Of a stretch of DNA of 25,281 nucleotides, positions 7,046 through 15,035 are shown piece by piece (position 1 is the first letter of the stretch; each line of letters opens with the position of its first letter). Origin of the DNA: an uncultured Collinsella sp. (lineage in GTDB: Bacteria > Actinomycetota > Coriobacteriia > Coriobacteriales > Coriobacteriaceae); the NCBI GenBank assembly GCA_900541285.1, contig UQJA01000015.1, positions 1 to 25,281 of the forward strand. Reading direction: 5' to 3'. Under the pieces are notes generated by a model. It did not search any database. It was not told where the DNA came from and was given only the letters and a program-made list of their open reading frames with translations. Both the position numbers and the translations under genes were made by a program.

Positions 7046-7079
7046 CCAAACCTGCCAAAAAGGGACAGGTTTATTTTGG
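7046..7079 (-). repeat. GGGACAGGTT palindrome in the RpiR leader
   Basis: CCAAACCTG (7046-7054) pairs loosely with CAGGTTTATTTTGG (7066-7079). The stretch 7055-7079 is identical over 25 bases to 14942-14966. In both places it sits 24-27 bases ahead of a minus-strand start codon (rpiR here, hypF there), in the same orientation, so it is probably within the 5' leader RNA or promoter. Confidence 0.7.
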
Positions 7080-7091
7080 CACGTTTCGGCC

Positions 7092-7148
7092 GGTATCAGG
7101 AAGTATCAGGGATGGGGCGGCGGTCCGTGGGCGCGAAAAGAAGTGTCG
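7092..7148. repeat. GGTATCA...AAGAAGTRTCG module, copy B
   Basis: Second copy of the module at 1613-1672. It lies between the RpiR regulator and the PTS EIIA gene, just after the GGGACAGG palindrome. The 322 bases between these two divergent genes hold the palindrome, this module and the EIIA promoter, and no gene that I can see. Confidence 0.6.
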
Positions 7149-7273
7149 GGTTTGGTGTGCCCGCTTCTGCCCGTCCCGTGCGCAGGCGATACTCAGCTTA
7201 TCGACCCGCGATGCAAAGGAGACGCTCGTCCCACGAGCACTACCGGGAAGGGCTCGCAATTCGAGTCCCCACC

Positions 7274-7302
7274 TTAGCATTTGAACCATTTGGCACTATA
7301 AT
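7274..7302 (+). promoter_or_regulatory. Promoter of the PTS EIIA gene
   Basis: TTAGCA (7274-7279), a 17-base spacer and a consensus TATAAT (7297-7302) form a good sigma-70-type promoter. Transcription would start near 7309, giving a leader of about 40 bases before the ATG at 7351. Confidence 0.75.
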
Positions 7303-7350
7303 CACCATAGGCATGCGCAAAACGTTGCGCTTAATCAAGAGGAGAAACGT

Positions 7351-7887
7351 ATGGGTCTGTTTGACATGTTCAAGAAGAAGGCTGAGCCCGCGGCTCCCGC
7401 TGCTCCGGCCTCCATCTCTGCTTCTGCTGGCGCCGACGTGCTGTGCTCGCCCGTCAAGGGCAAGGTCATCAAGATGGCCGACGTGCCCGATCCCGTCTTT
7501 GGTGGCGAGGTTCTGGGCAAGGGCTGTGCCGTGTGGCCCGAGGACGATCTGGTCTACGCTCCCTGCGACGGTAAGGTGACCGTCACCATGGGTCACGCCG
7601 TGGGTCTGCAGTCCGATAGCGGCATCGAGGTTCTGGTGCACGTTGGCGTCGATACCGTCAACATGAACGGCGATGGCTTCGAGGGCTTCGTCAAGGCCGA
7701 CGACGTTGTGAAGGCTGGTCAGCCCATCCTCAAGATCGACCGCGCCAAGATCGCCGCTGCCGGTTACAAGGACTGCGTCGTGGTGGCCGTGTCCAACACC
7801 GCCGAGTTTGCCGATGTCGAGCTCGCTGTCGAGGCCGACTCCGCTGTCGCTGCCGGTGATGCCATCGTCAAGGTCGTCCGCAAGTAA
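7351..7887 (+). CDS. PTS glucose-type EIIA component
   Basis: A 178-residue EIIA of the glucose/sucrose family (PTS_EIIA_1). After a short basic start and an Ala/Pro-rich linker (residues 10-28), the beta-sandwich domain runs from about 29 to the end. His82 (MGHAVGL) and His97 (IEVLVHVGVDTVNMNG) match the two active-site histidines; His97 is the expected phospho-acceptor. It passes phosphate from HPr to a sugar-specific EIIB and may also act in regulation. It is a stand-alone EIIA, like Crr of enterobacteria, with no EIIBC domain attached. The linker hints at an ancestral fusion. AGAGGAG precedes the start, a clear promoter lies upstream and a terminator follows, so it is a single-gene unit. 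Confidence 0.93.
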   Translation: MGLFDMFKKKAEPAAPAAPASISASAGADVLCSPVKGKVIKMADVPDPVFGGEVLGKGCAVWPEDDLVYAPCDGKVTVTMGHAVGLQSDSGIEVLVHVGVDTVNMNGDGFEGFVKADDVVKAGQPILKIDRAKIAAAGYKDCVVVAVSNTAEFADVELAVEADSAVAAGDAIVKVVRK

Positions 7888-7913
7888 GCTGCGGCAACAT
7901 AAGGATGTGCAAG

Positions 7914-7942
7914 GGTGGTCGGGTTATCCGGCCACCTTTTTT
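7914..7942 (+). terminator. Rho-independent terminator of the EIIA gene
   Basis: GGTGGTCGG (7914-7922) pairs with CCGGCCACC (7928-7936), followed directly by TTTTTT (7937-7942). It sits 27 bases after the stop codon. Confidence 0.85.
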
Positions 7943-8126
7943 ATTGCACCGCGGGGAAGCCGCGTTTTATTGCACGTTGGGCGGGCTTGCAAACCGTTCG
8001 GATGCTAAAACGAACCGACTGCGCCTTCGCGCTGCCGAGGGTGTTCATAAGTTGATAGTATGGGCTTACTTATTACAACGTGCGCCGCGTTCGGGAAGCG
8101 CGGTGCCGCTTATTGGGAGGAACAAC

Positions 8127-8684
8127 ATGAAAAAGAAGCTGCTGCTTGCGCCCCTCATGGCCGTCTTGGTTGCATGCGTGGTCGTGCTTTCCGGTTGCGG
8201 AGGTCCTTCGGTTGAGGAGCTCATCACCGAGGATCTTACGACGCAGTTTGACGAGGTCAAGAACGGTGGCGACGACTTCCTCTCTGGTCTGGAGGAGGCT
8301 TCGGGCGACGAGTTCGAGCAGCTGGGTATCGATCCCAAGGAGTATGCCAAGACCTATCTCGAAGGCTTTGACTACAAGATCGGCGACGTGACGGTCGACG
8401 AGGACAAGGGCACCGCGACTGCCGATGTCACCATTACCTGCAAGTCCATGAACAAGATCGTTGAAGATTTCGCCACCCAGTATCAGGAGAAGATCGCGGC
8501 GCTCGATACGATGCCTTCCGAGGACGACCTGTACAAGATGGCCGGCCAGGTCATGGTCGACGTGACCAAGGCCGCTAAGACCAAGGACACCAAGGTTACC
8601 TTCAAGTACACCGCCAATGACGATGGCGAGTGGTCTGCTGACGATTCCGCAACCACCGAGATGATGAATGCAATGATGAACTAG
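8127..8684 (+). CDS. Secreted lipoprotein of unknown function
   Basis: A 185-residue protein with a classical lipoprotein signal: MKKK, a hydrophobic stretch to residue 21, and the lipobox LSGC with Cys24 as the lipidation site. The mature part is acidic and predicted to be soluble at the cell surface (VEELITEDLTTQFDEVKNG and onward). A TATADVTITCKSMNKIVEDF stretch and a C-terminal KVTFKYTANDDGEW give it the look of small DUF5105-like lipoproteins, but I cannot confirm a family. TGGGAGG precedes the start; the frame is open further upstream but without a ribosome site. It is probably a single gene. Its stop codon is followed four bases later by the second copy of the composite repeat. Confidence 0.8.
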   Translation: MKKKLLLAPLMAVLVACVVVLSGCGGPSVEELITEDLTTQFDEVKNGGDDFLSGLEEASGDEFEQLGIDPKEYAKTYLEGFDYKIGDVTVDEDKGTATADVTITCKSMNKIVEDFATQYQEKIAALDTMPSEDDLYKMAGQVMVDVTKAAKTKDTKVTFKYTANDDGEWSADDSATTEMMNAMMN

Positions 8685-8688
8685 GGGA

Positions 8689-8895
8689 GTTACGCGGTTC
8701 TACGAACCGCGTAACTGCTCGACGCTGCGCGGGCACCAGAGCGACAACTTGTCATTCAAAGAGGACGGCATGACCAGAAGGTCTATGCCGTCCTCTTTTC
8801 ATGCCAATTTGTTCGCTCTGGTGCCCGCTCGCTGTCCGTCCTCTACCTGCGACGTTGCCATGGTGCGGCACTTGGGGGCGTTCCTTTTCTGCCGG
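8689..8895 (+). repeat. Composite structured repeat, copy 2 (candidate RNA element)
   Basis: Same order of parts as copy 1. The opening palindrome (8689-8700 with 8704-8715) and the GCTCGACGCTGC linker are identical. The outer stem is again 15 perfect pairs (8729-8743 with 8814-8828) but of unrelated sequence, again followed by one unpaired base and CAA/TTG. The middle stem is TTGTCAT 8749-8755 with ATGCCAA 8801-8807, one mismatch. The apical hairpin 8761-8795 keeps the AGAA loop and bulged T, with GACC/GGTC where copy 1 has GGCC/GGCC, and a longer base. The tail at 8854-8895 retains GTTGCC, GGCACTTGGGG and CGTTCCTTTT. The 292 bases between the lipoprotein and the HAD gene hold this element and one more hairpin. 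Confidence 0.75.
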
Positions 8896-8922
8896 CATTT
8901 GAGGACATTTCTTTGGTGCGGG

Positions 8923-8959
8923 GGGCAGCTAAAAGAGTCCCGTCCCACATTAGCTGCCC
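8923..8959 (-). terminator. Hairpin downstream of the HAD gene
   Basis: GGGCAGCTA (8923-8931) is a perfect inverted repeat of TAGCTGCCC (8951-8959) with a 19-base loop, 18 bases past the stop codon of the minus-strand gene. The loop carries TTTT on the minus strand just before the second arm. It is a likely 3' end, but an unconventional one. Confidence 0.4.
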
Positions 8960-8976
8960 GTGGGAGGGATGAGCGG

Positions 8977-9708
8977 TTACTCGCCCAGAATTAGCGCGGC
9001 GAGCTCTGCCTGGGTGTCCACCACGTAGTCGGCGCCGGCGGCCTCGAGCAGTTTGTCCCAGGCTTCCTGCGGGCGGGTGACGTAGATCGAGATCAGTTCG
9101 ACGAAGTCTTCCGTATCTTCGGAGCCTGCATAGCGGCTGATCAGCCCGACCTGGAGTGCCGAGGCGTCCGTTTTGTAGGTATCCCAGCAGGAATCGCCCA
9201 CATAGAGCGTGGTTGCCGGATTGGCGCCCAGCTCCTCCATCACATGCAGCGTGACGGGCGCTTCGGGCTTGGGCGGAAACGCATCGACACGGCCCTGTAC
9301 CAGCGCAAAGCGCTCGGAACCAAAATACTTCTCGATAAGCGGAGCGGCCGAGACATGGTCCTTGTTGGTGAGCACGGCAAGCTGCACACCCGCGGCGCGC
9401 AGGCGGTCGAGCATCTCGGTTGTGCCGGCATAGGGGGCGGTGTGGTCCTCCTTGTGCTCGCCGTAGTAAGCCCTAAACTCGGCAAGCGTCTGCTCAAACA
9501 TACGGCCGTCGCCCGCGTACTCGGCAGGCATAAAGCGTTCGACCAGCTTGAGCATACCGTTTCCCACCTTGTAGCGGTACTCGTCGACGGCAAACGTGGG
9601 CCAGCCGTGCATCTCGCAGGTATGGTTGCCGGCTGCCGCCAGGTCCTCGAGCGTGTTGAGGATGGTACCGTCCAGGTAAAAGATCACATGAGAAAAAGCT
9701 GCTGCCAT
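8977..9708 (-). CDS. HAD-superfamily protein, phosphoglycolate-phosphatase-like, nucleophile lost
   Basis: A 243-residue HAD hydrolase of the Gph/beta-phosphoglucomutase-like subfamily with an alpha-helical cap. Motif I should read DxDGT, but here it is Y-L-D-G-T: Tyr11 (codon TAC at 9676-9678) replaces the catalytic aspartate, while Asp13 (acid/base) remains. Motif II is LAVLTNKD, motif III the Lys in FPPKPEAP, and motif IV LYVGDSCWDTYKTDA; all are intact. GAC to TAC is one base change, so it may be a strain-specific mutation, a sequencing error or a true non-catalytic protein. The start at 9708 has GGGAG at proper spacing; an ATG 15 bases upstream would overlap that site. It lies 133 bases after hypE on the same strand and may not belong to that operon. 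Confidence 0.88.
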   Translation of the reverse strand: MAAAFSHVIFYLDGTILNTLEDLAAAGNHTCEMHGWPTFAVDEYRYKVGNGMLKLVERFMPAEYAGDGRMFEQTLAEFRAYYGEHKEDHTAPYAGTTEMLDRLRAAGVQLAVLTNKDHVSAAPLIEKYFGSERFALVQGRVDAFPPKPEAPVTLHVMEELGANPATTLYVGDSCWDTYKTDASALQVGLISRYAGSEDTEDFVELISIYVTRPQEAWDKLLEAAGADYVVDTQAELAALILGE

Positions 9709-9743
9709 GAAAGCTCCCGTCATTGGGTTTAAAACGCACCCCA

Positions 9744-9763
9744 TAATACTGGGTAATACTGGG
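9744..9763. repeat. Two tandem TAATACTGGG units
   Basis: TAATACTGGG occurs twice in a row, 36 bases upstream of the HAD start. On the minus strand it reads as repeated CCCAGTATTA and may include a -10-like TATTAT. It could be an operator or promoter part, or chance. Confidence 0.4.
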
Positions 9764-9841
9764 CTTCCGCGTTGGGCGTGCTTGGAATCTGAACATCTCC
9801 AGGGGTATCAGGCCGCATCGCGCCGACCGTGCGGTTTCGCC

Positions 9842-10891
9842 CTAGCAAATCCTCGGCAGCTGCTCTCCCACGAGCATGTCGAGGATGCGGGTCGAGCCCC
9901 AGCCGGTGCGCACGCGCACGGCGGGACGGGCGCCCTCGGCAAGCGGCAGGACCCGGCCGCAGGGCGGGCGTTGCTTTTTGCCCTTCTTCTCGCCGTAGCG
10001 GGCGGCGCGCATGGCGCTCAGCGCGGCATCGGCTTGCTCGGCCGGCACGACGGCAACCATCTTGCCCTCGTTTGCCACCTGCAGCACATCGTAGCCGAGC
10101 ATCTCGCAGGCGGCCTGCACGTCGGGACGCACGGGCACGGCATCCTCGTCGACTTCCATGGCAACACTGCTGGCCTGGGCAAACTCGTTGAGTGTGGACG
10201 CCAGGCCACCGCGCGTGGGGTCGCGAAAGCAACGCGTGCCGGGCGCTGCGGCCAGAACGTCGGCAATCAGGTGGTTGAGCGGCGCGGCATCGCTTTCAAT
10301 CGTGCTCGAAAACGCCAAACCCTCGCGTTGGCTCATGATGGCGATGCCGTGGTCGCCCAGCGTACCCGAGACCAGGATGACATCGCCAGGCTGGCAGTTT
10401 GCGCCGCTGAGCGCCACGCCCGCAGGCACCTCGCCCACGCCGGCGGTATTGATGTAGACACCGTCGGCACCGCCGCGCTCGACCACCTTGGTATCGCCCG
10501 TGATTATGGACACGCCCGCCTCACGCGCCGTTTCGGCCATCGTCTGCACAATCTGGCGGAGCTTATCCATGGGATAGCCCTCTTCGAGGATAAAGCCGCA
10601 CGACAGGTAGCGCACGTTGGCGCCCGAGGTCGCGACGTCGTTGACGGTTCCGCACACGGCGAGGCGGCCGATGTTGCCACCGGGGAAGAACTGCGGCGAG
10701 ACTACAAAGCTGTCGGTCGACATGGCGATGCGCCCGCTCGCGGGTAGCGCGGCGACGCCGGCATCGTTGCCCTCGAGCAGCTCGGGCGACCCAAAGGCAC
10801 CCAGAAAGACCTCATCGATGATGCGTTTCATCATCTGTCCGCCGGAGCCGTGGCCCAACAGGACGGTGCTATCGGTGATGCTATGGGACAT
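9842..10891 (-). CDS. hypE: Hydrogenase maturation factor HypE (carbamoyl dehydratase)
   Basis: A 349-residue PurM-like ATPase. N-terminal motifs LLGHGSGGQMMKRII and LEGNDAGVAAL, then STDSFVVSPQFFPGGNIGRLAV and GTVNDVATSGA, are characteristic. The C-terminus ends in LPRIC, where the terminal Cys receives the carbamoyl group from HypF and is dehydrated to thiocyanate. This supplies the CN ligands of the NiFe-hydrogenase iron. The start chosen is the ATG at 10891 with GGAG eight bases upstream; a TTG two codons earlier is possible. It is last of hypF-C-D-E, 48 bases after hypD. Confidence 0.95.
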   Translation of the reverse strand: MSHSITDSTVLLGHGSGGQMMKRIIDEVFLGAFGSPELLEGNDAGVAALPASGRIAMSTDSFVVSPQFFPGGNIGRLAVCGTVNDVATSGANVRYLSCGFILEEGYPMDKLRQIVQTMAETAREAGVSIITGDTKVVERGGADGVYINTAGVGEVPAGVALSGANCQPGDVILVSGTLGDHGIAIMSQREGLAFSSTIESDAAPLNHLIADVLAAAPGTRCFRDPTRGGLASTLNEFAQASSVAMEVDEDAVPVRPDVQAACEMLGYDVLQVANEGKMVAVVPAEQADAALSAMRAARYGEKKGKKQRPPCGRVLPLAEGARPAVRVRTGWGSTRILDMLVGEQLPRIC

Positions 10892-10939
10892 ATCCAAAAC
10901 TCCAATCGTGGGTGGTGCCGGTGTGCGGGTGCGTCCGGG

Positions 10940-12052
10940 CTAGTCGCGATAACGGTAGTGTGCCGCGCAGCTGCCTTCGGAGCTCACCATACACGGGCCG
11001 ACGGGATGCTCGGGCGTACAAGCGTGGCCAAAGAGCGGGCAGCTGCTCGGCGTAATGGCCCCGCGCAGCACGTCGCCGCAGCGGCACCCACGTGGCTCGA
11101 CCGTCGCCTCAACGGGCACGTCAAAGCGAGCGCGGGCATCAAAGCGCGAGAATTCGGGGCGGATGGAAAGGCCCGAGTTGGCAATCGGCCCCAGTCCGCG
11201 CCACGTGGTGTCGCATGGCTCAAACACCTGCTCGACCAGCTGGCGCGCCACGGGGTTGCCGTCTGCGTTAACGCCACGGCGGTAGGCGTTGTCGATCGCG
11301 GGCCTGTCCTCGACAACCATCTGGACCAGCATGCAGATGCCCTGCAGGATATCGACCGGTTCAAATCCCGTGACCACGCCCGGGGTATCGAACTCGTCGA
11401 CCAAAAAGCTAAAAGGCGCCAAGCCCGTGATGGTGGCGACGTGCCCCGGCAGGATAAATCCGTCGATGGCGGTCTCGGGGTCGTTGGCGATGGCGCGCAA
11501 CGCCGGCGGCGTGGTCTTGTGGGCGCAGTAGACCGAGAAGTTCTGGAGTCCGCGTGCATCGGCCTCCAAAATGGCGGCGGCGATGGTGGGCGTTGTGGTC
11601 TCAAAGCCCACGCCCATAAAAATGACCGGGCGATCGGGGTTTTGCTCGGCAATGTCGAGCGCGTCGAGCGGGGAGTAGACGATGCGAATGTCACGCCCTG
11701 CCGCCTTTTGCGCGGCGAGCGAGGTAGACGACCCGGGCACGCGCATCATGTCGCCAAAGGTGGTGATGATGGCGCCGTCTATGTTGGCGAGCGCGATTGC
11801 GTGGTCGATGTCGCGGTTGGCGGTGACGCAGACGGGGCAGCCCGGGCCGCTCAGCAGCTTGAGCCCGGCCGGCATAATGGAGCGAAAGCCATAGCGCCCG
11901 ATGCTCACGGTATGCGTGCCGCAGACTTCCATAAGGTTGATGGCGCGGTCGCCGACAAGCTCATGAATGCGCTCGATGAGCTCGCGAGCCAGCTTGGGAT
12001 TGCGGAATGCCGAGAAGTCGATACCGGAGCGAGCCGGCTGTTCGGGCGCCAC
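10940..12052 (-). CDS. hypD: Hydrogenase maturation factor HypD
   Basis: A 370-residue scaffold protein carrying an Fe-S cluster. It shows the diagnostic MEVCGTHT (Cys44), SGPGCPVC (Cys72, Cys75), MGVGFETTTPTIAA and the C-terminal cysteine set (RGCRCGDVLRG, CPLFGHAC, GPCMVSSEGSCAA). With HypC it assembles the Fe(CN)2CO unit using cyanide from HypE/HypF. The start is a GTG whose G is the last base of the hypC stop codon (TAGTG), with GGAGG seven bases upstream inside hypC. This indicates translational coupling. No oddities were seen. Confidence 0.96.
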   Translation of the reverse strand: MAPEQPARSGIDFSAFRNPKLARELIERIHELVGDRAINLMEVCGTHTVSIGRYGFRSIMPAGLKLLSGPGCPVCVTANRDIDHAIALANIDGAIITTFGDMMRVPGSSTSLAAQKAAGRDIRIVYSPLDALDIAEQNPDRPVIFMGVGFETTTPTIAAAILEADARGLQNFSVYCAHKTTPPALRAIANDPETAIDGFILPGHVATITGLAPFSFLVDEFDTPGVVTGFEPVDILQGICMLVQMVVEDRPAIDNAYRRGVNADGNPVARQLVEQVFEPCDTTWRGLGPIANSGLSIRPEFSRFDARARFDVPVEATVEPRGCRCGDVLRGAITPSSCPLFGHACTPEHPVGPCMVSSEGSCAAHYRYRD

Positions 12053-12312
12053 TAGTAAGCCTCCGCCGGGTTGGTGGCAAGTTGGTCTTCTTCGACCAGC
12101 TCGGACATAGCATTAACAAGCTCGAGCGTTTCCTGCGCTTCCTGCTCGTCAACGATCTGGATGCCAAAGCCGGCGTGTACGAGAATATAGTCGCCAACCT
12201 GCGCCGTCGGTACGAGTCGCAGCGACACAGGGCGCTCGATGCCCATCATGTCGACGGTGGCCTTGAGGTCGTCGTCGCGTTTGACTACTTTACCGGGAAC
12301 GGCAAGGCACAT
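12052..12312 (-). CDS. hypC: Hydrogenase maturation chaperone HypC
   Basis: An 86-residue HypC/HybG/HupF family protein. It begins MCLAVPGKV, with the essential Cys2, and keeps the conserved His46 in GDYILVHAGFGIQIVDEQEAQ. It carries the iron with its CN and CO ligands between HypD and the hydrogenase large subunit. AAGGGGAAC precedes the ATG. It overlaps hypD by one base and follows hypF by 134 bases that contain no gene and no evident terminator, so the hyp genes are probably one transcript. Confidence 0.96.
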   Translation of the reverse strand: MCLAVPGKVVKRDDDLKATVDMMGIERPVSLRLVPTAQVGDYILVHAGFGIQIVDEQEAQETLELVNAMSELVEEDQLATNPAEAY

Positions 12313-12446
12313 ATTGTTCCCCTTTTATACGCTTTGCGCTGGACGGGCGCTTAATAATCCATCAGTTGATGGTAGCGCTCGCGGGGTTCGCGGGCAAACG
12401 CGTTACGCCTGTGAGACGGCTGGGCACAGCGGCGTGCGAGAGCGAG

Positions 12447-14918
12447 CTACTGCGATGCAATCTGCGCAAGACGAGCGCGCGCAACCGCTGCCTGACCGTA
12501 GGCGATGCAGCCGTCATTGACGGGTACGGTGTGGGGGACAAGGACAGTAAGGCCTGCGTCTTTAAGCTTGCGGGTGAGGAGCTGAAGCAAAAGTCGGTTC
12601 ATGAACACGCCGCCTGAGAGCGCGACGGTATCGATGCCTTCGCGCGCGCAGATTTCGCGTGCGATTCGTGCCGAAGAGCGCGCGATGGCGATATGGAAGT
12701 CGAGCGCGAGCCTGCCGGCGGGCGCCCCGGCTTCAATTTCTTCCAAAAGTGCCTTAAAGAGTGCTTTCTGGTCCAGAACATAGGGACCGTCCAACCACGA
12801 TGGGCCAGATGCGAAATAGCCGGCGTTGTCGTCGGGAAAATGGGCGATTTTGCCGTCGAGCGCGCGCCAGGCGGCGGCCTCAAGCTCGATGGCGGGTTCG
12901 CCCTCGTAGGTTGCCTTGTCGCAGATGCCCAGAATCGCTGCCGCGGCATCAAACAGGCGACCCATGCTGCTGGTGCGCGGGCTGTTGATGCCGCGCTCGA
13001 TCATGGTAGCTGTCACGCTGCGCGTTTGCTCGTCGAGGCTGTCCAAAAGCCGAGCGGCACCTGGGTGCTCGAGCAGGCCGAGCTCACTGAGCAGGGCAAA
13101 GGCGTTGCGGCGGGCGTCGCGCACGGAGGCCGCCCCACCGGGGAGCGCCCAAGTGCGCAAATGCGCGGCGTGCTCAAAGCCGCCAAGGCTGGCAACAAGA
13201 AACTCGCCGCCCCAAATGGTCCCATCGGTGCCGGCGCCGGTGCCGTCAAAGGCGATGCCAAGGACACGCGCGTCGGTTGTAAGCTGGCCCGCGGCGATGG
13301 CCTCGGCCATTACGCTCGCGATATGCGCATGATGGTGCTGCACCTCGACGAGCGGCAGATTGCATTTTCGCGCCTGCTCGCGCGCCCACTGGCCCGATAG
13401 ATAGCTGGGGTGCACATCGCAGGCCAAGGCGGCGGGCGCCAAGTCAAAGAGATCTTCCAAGCGCGTGCGCGCGGCGTTCCAGGCATCGAAGGTCCCGCCG
13501 TTTTCAACATCGCCGATATGCTGCGACACAAAACAGGTCGCCTCGCCGTTCGTCCCTTCACGCGTGAGCGCAATCGTGGCCTTTTGTTGTGGCCCGCAGG
13601 CGAGCACGCAGGACGGAGCGCCGTCGAGCGCCGGCAACGGAAGTGGCTGGGGTGCATATCCGCGAGCGCGGCGAACGGGCATAATGGCGCCGTCGACCAC
13701 GCGCACTACAGAGTCGTCGTAGCGCGAGAGGATCGCGCGGTCGTTACCGAGCAGCGCGTCGGCGATGCCGGCGGCAACGAGGTGTTCCCAGGCAAGGTCG
13801 TCGTCGGTCTCGATGGGTTCTTCGCTCAGGTTTCCGCTGGTCATGACGAGCGCGTGCATACCGCAGGCTTCTGCCGCGGCAAGCAACAGATGTTGAAGCG
13901 GCGTATAGGGGAGCATGACGCCGAGCTCAGGAAGGTCGTGCGCGACAGATGGCGCGAGAGCGAGGGCGTCGGGGGAACTGCCGTTGCCCTCGTCAACAGT
14001 GCGCCGGCGCAGCAGCACAATGGGGCGGATGCTGCCGGCGAGCAGATCGCGTTCAGCATCGTCGATATGACACAGGCGCTCGGCATCGGCAAGACTGCGC
14101 ACCATGACGGCAAGTGGTTTGTTGCTGCGGCGTTTGCGACGGCGCAACTCGGCCACCGCTTGCTCGTTGGCAGCGTCACAGGCTAGATGGAATCCGCCCA
14201 GGCCCTTGATGGCGACGATGCCACCGCTGGCCAGCAGCTCAACGCAGCGCTCGATGATAGCGTCGCTGGCCTCGCGTGTGGTGCCGACGGTCGGTGTCGC
14301 GGACGAATTCCCGCACGCATCGCCGTTTACAGCCTCGCGCCACGTAATATGCGGCCCGCAATCAAAGCAGGCATCGGGTTGCGCGTGAAAACGCCGGTCG
14401 AGTGGGTCGGCATACTCCGCGGCGCACTTGGGACACATGGGGAAACGGTCCATCGATGTGGCCGCTCGGTCATAAGGCAGCGATCGGATGATGGTAAAGC
14501 GTGGGCCGCAGTTAGTGCAGTTGATAAAGGGGTAGTGATAGCGTCGGTCGGCGGGATCGAACAATTCGCGCAGGCAATCGTCACAGGTGGCGATATCGGG
14601 CGAGACGAGCGTCGTGTGCGCGGTCTGGTCCTGCGATGCTACGATGCGAAAGCCCTGTTCATCGGCGGCATCCCAACCGTTGGCTGCCAGGTCCACAACC
14701 TCGACATACTCTATGCGGGCTGCTGCAGGTGCATGCTCAGAAAGCGCGGCAACAAAAGCATCGAGCGCATCGGCCGGAGCGTGCGCCTCGATATGCACGC
14801 CGTCGCCCGCATTGAGCACCCATCCACAAATGCCATGTGCCATGGCCTCGCGATACACAAACGGTCGCATGCCAACGCCCTGCACAATGCCCGTCACATG
14901 AATATGCACATGCCGCAT
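12447..14918 (-). CDS. hypF: Carbamoyltransferase HypF
   Basis: An 823-residue, full-length HypF. Domains in order: N-terminal acylphosphatase (IVQGVGMRPFVYREA, about 9-23); two zinc-finger-like units (CDDC with CTNC, then CPKC with CFDC, about 105-190); a YrdC-like nucleotide-binding domain (GGIVAIKGLGGFHLACDA and RRKRRSNKPLAVM); and a C-terminal Kae1-like carbamoyltransferase domain (HHHAHIASVMAEA, IAFDGTGAGTDGTIWGGEF, ALSGGVFMNRLLLQLL). It moves the carbamoyl group of carbamoyl phosphate to the C-terminal Cys of HypE. The start at 14918 has GAGGGG upstream; a TTG in the palindrome beyond is less likely. It heads the hyp operon. Confidence 0.96.
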   Translation of the reverse strand: MRHVHIHVTGIVQGVGMRPFVYREAMAHGICGWVLNAGDGVHIEAHAPADALDAFVAALSEHAPAAARIEYVEVVDLAANGWDAADEQGFRIVASQDQTAHTTLVSPDIATCDDCLRELFDPADRRYHYPFINCTNCGPRFTIIRSLPYDRAATSMDRFPMCPKCAAEYADPLDRRFHAQPDACFDCGPHITWREAVNGDACGNSSATPTVGTTREASDAIIERCVELLASGGIVAIKGLGGFHLACDAANEQAVAELRRRKRRSNKPLAVMVRSLADAERLCHIDDAERDLLAGSIRPIVLLRRRTVDEGNGSSPDALALAPSVAHDLPELGVMLPYTPLQHLLLAAAEACGMHALVMTSGNLSEEPIETDDDLAWEHLVAAGIADALLGNDRAILSRYDDSVVRVVDGAIMPVRRARGYAPQPLPLPALDGAPSCVLACGPQQKATIALTREGTNGEATCFVSQHIGDVENGGTFDAWNAARTRLEDLFDLAPAALACDVHPSYLSGQWAREQARKCNLPLVEVQHHHAHIASVMAEAIAAGQLTTDARVLGIAFDGTGAGTDGTIWGGEFLVASLGGFEHAAHLRTWALPGGAASVRDARRNAFALLSELGLLEHPGAARLLDSLDEQTRSVTATMIERGINSPRTSSMGRLFDAAAAILGICDKATYEGEPAIELEAAAWRALDGKIAHFPDDNAGYFASGPSWLDGPYVLDQKALFKALLEEIEAGAPAGRLALDFHIAIARSSARIAREICAREGIDTVALSGGVFMNRLLLQLLTRKLKDAGLTVLVPHTVPVNDGCIAYGQAAVARARLAQIASQ

Positions 14919-14941
14919 GCGACACCCCTCATCAAAACCGA

Positions 14942-15006
14942 CCAAAAAGGGACAGGTTTATTTTGGTGGGTAAAACTTCTAAACCTGCCAAAACAAACCT
15001 GTCCCT
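14942..15006 (-). repeat. GGGACAGGTT palindrome between nikR and hypF
   Basis: AGGGACAGGTTTATTTTGG (14948-14966) and its complement at 14988-15006 pair over 19 positions with a single mismatch and a 21-base loop. The left arm, with the preceding CCAAAAA, is identical to 7055-7079. It lies in the 117-base gap between the nikR stop codon and the hypF start and could attenuate or separate the two transcripts. Confidence 0.8.
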
Positions 15007-15035
15007 ATTTGGCAGGTGCGCTGCGGGAAATCCCG

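Noticed and set aside
7213..7276. tRNA-like 3' end (TTCGAGTCCCC with a short stem)
   Set aside because: The T-loop-like piece has no matching acceptor, D or anticodon arms upstream. It is treated as chance.
6282..7277. Plus-strand frame of 331 codons opposite rpiR
   Set aside because: It crosses the divergent intergenic region and repeat elements, lacks a ribosome site, and mirrors the RpiR coding sequence.
8749..8994. Small open frame of 81 codons within composite repeat copy 2
   Set aside because: It runs through the stems of the repeat, has no ribosome site and no counterpart in copy 1.
9707..12055. Long plus-strand open frames opposite hypE and hypD
   Set aside because: The proteins are low-complexity His/Arg/Gly/Ala-rich and overlap well-recognised hyp genes; they are antisense shadows.
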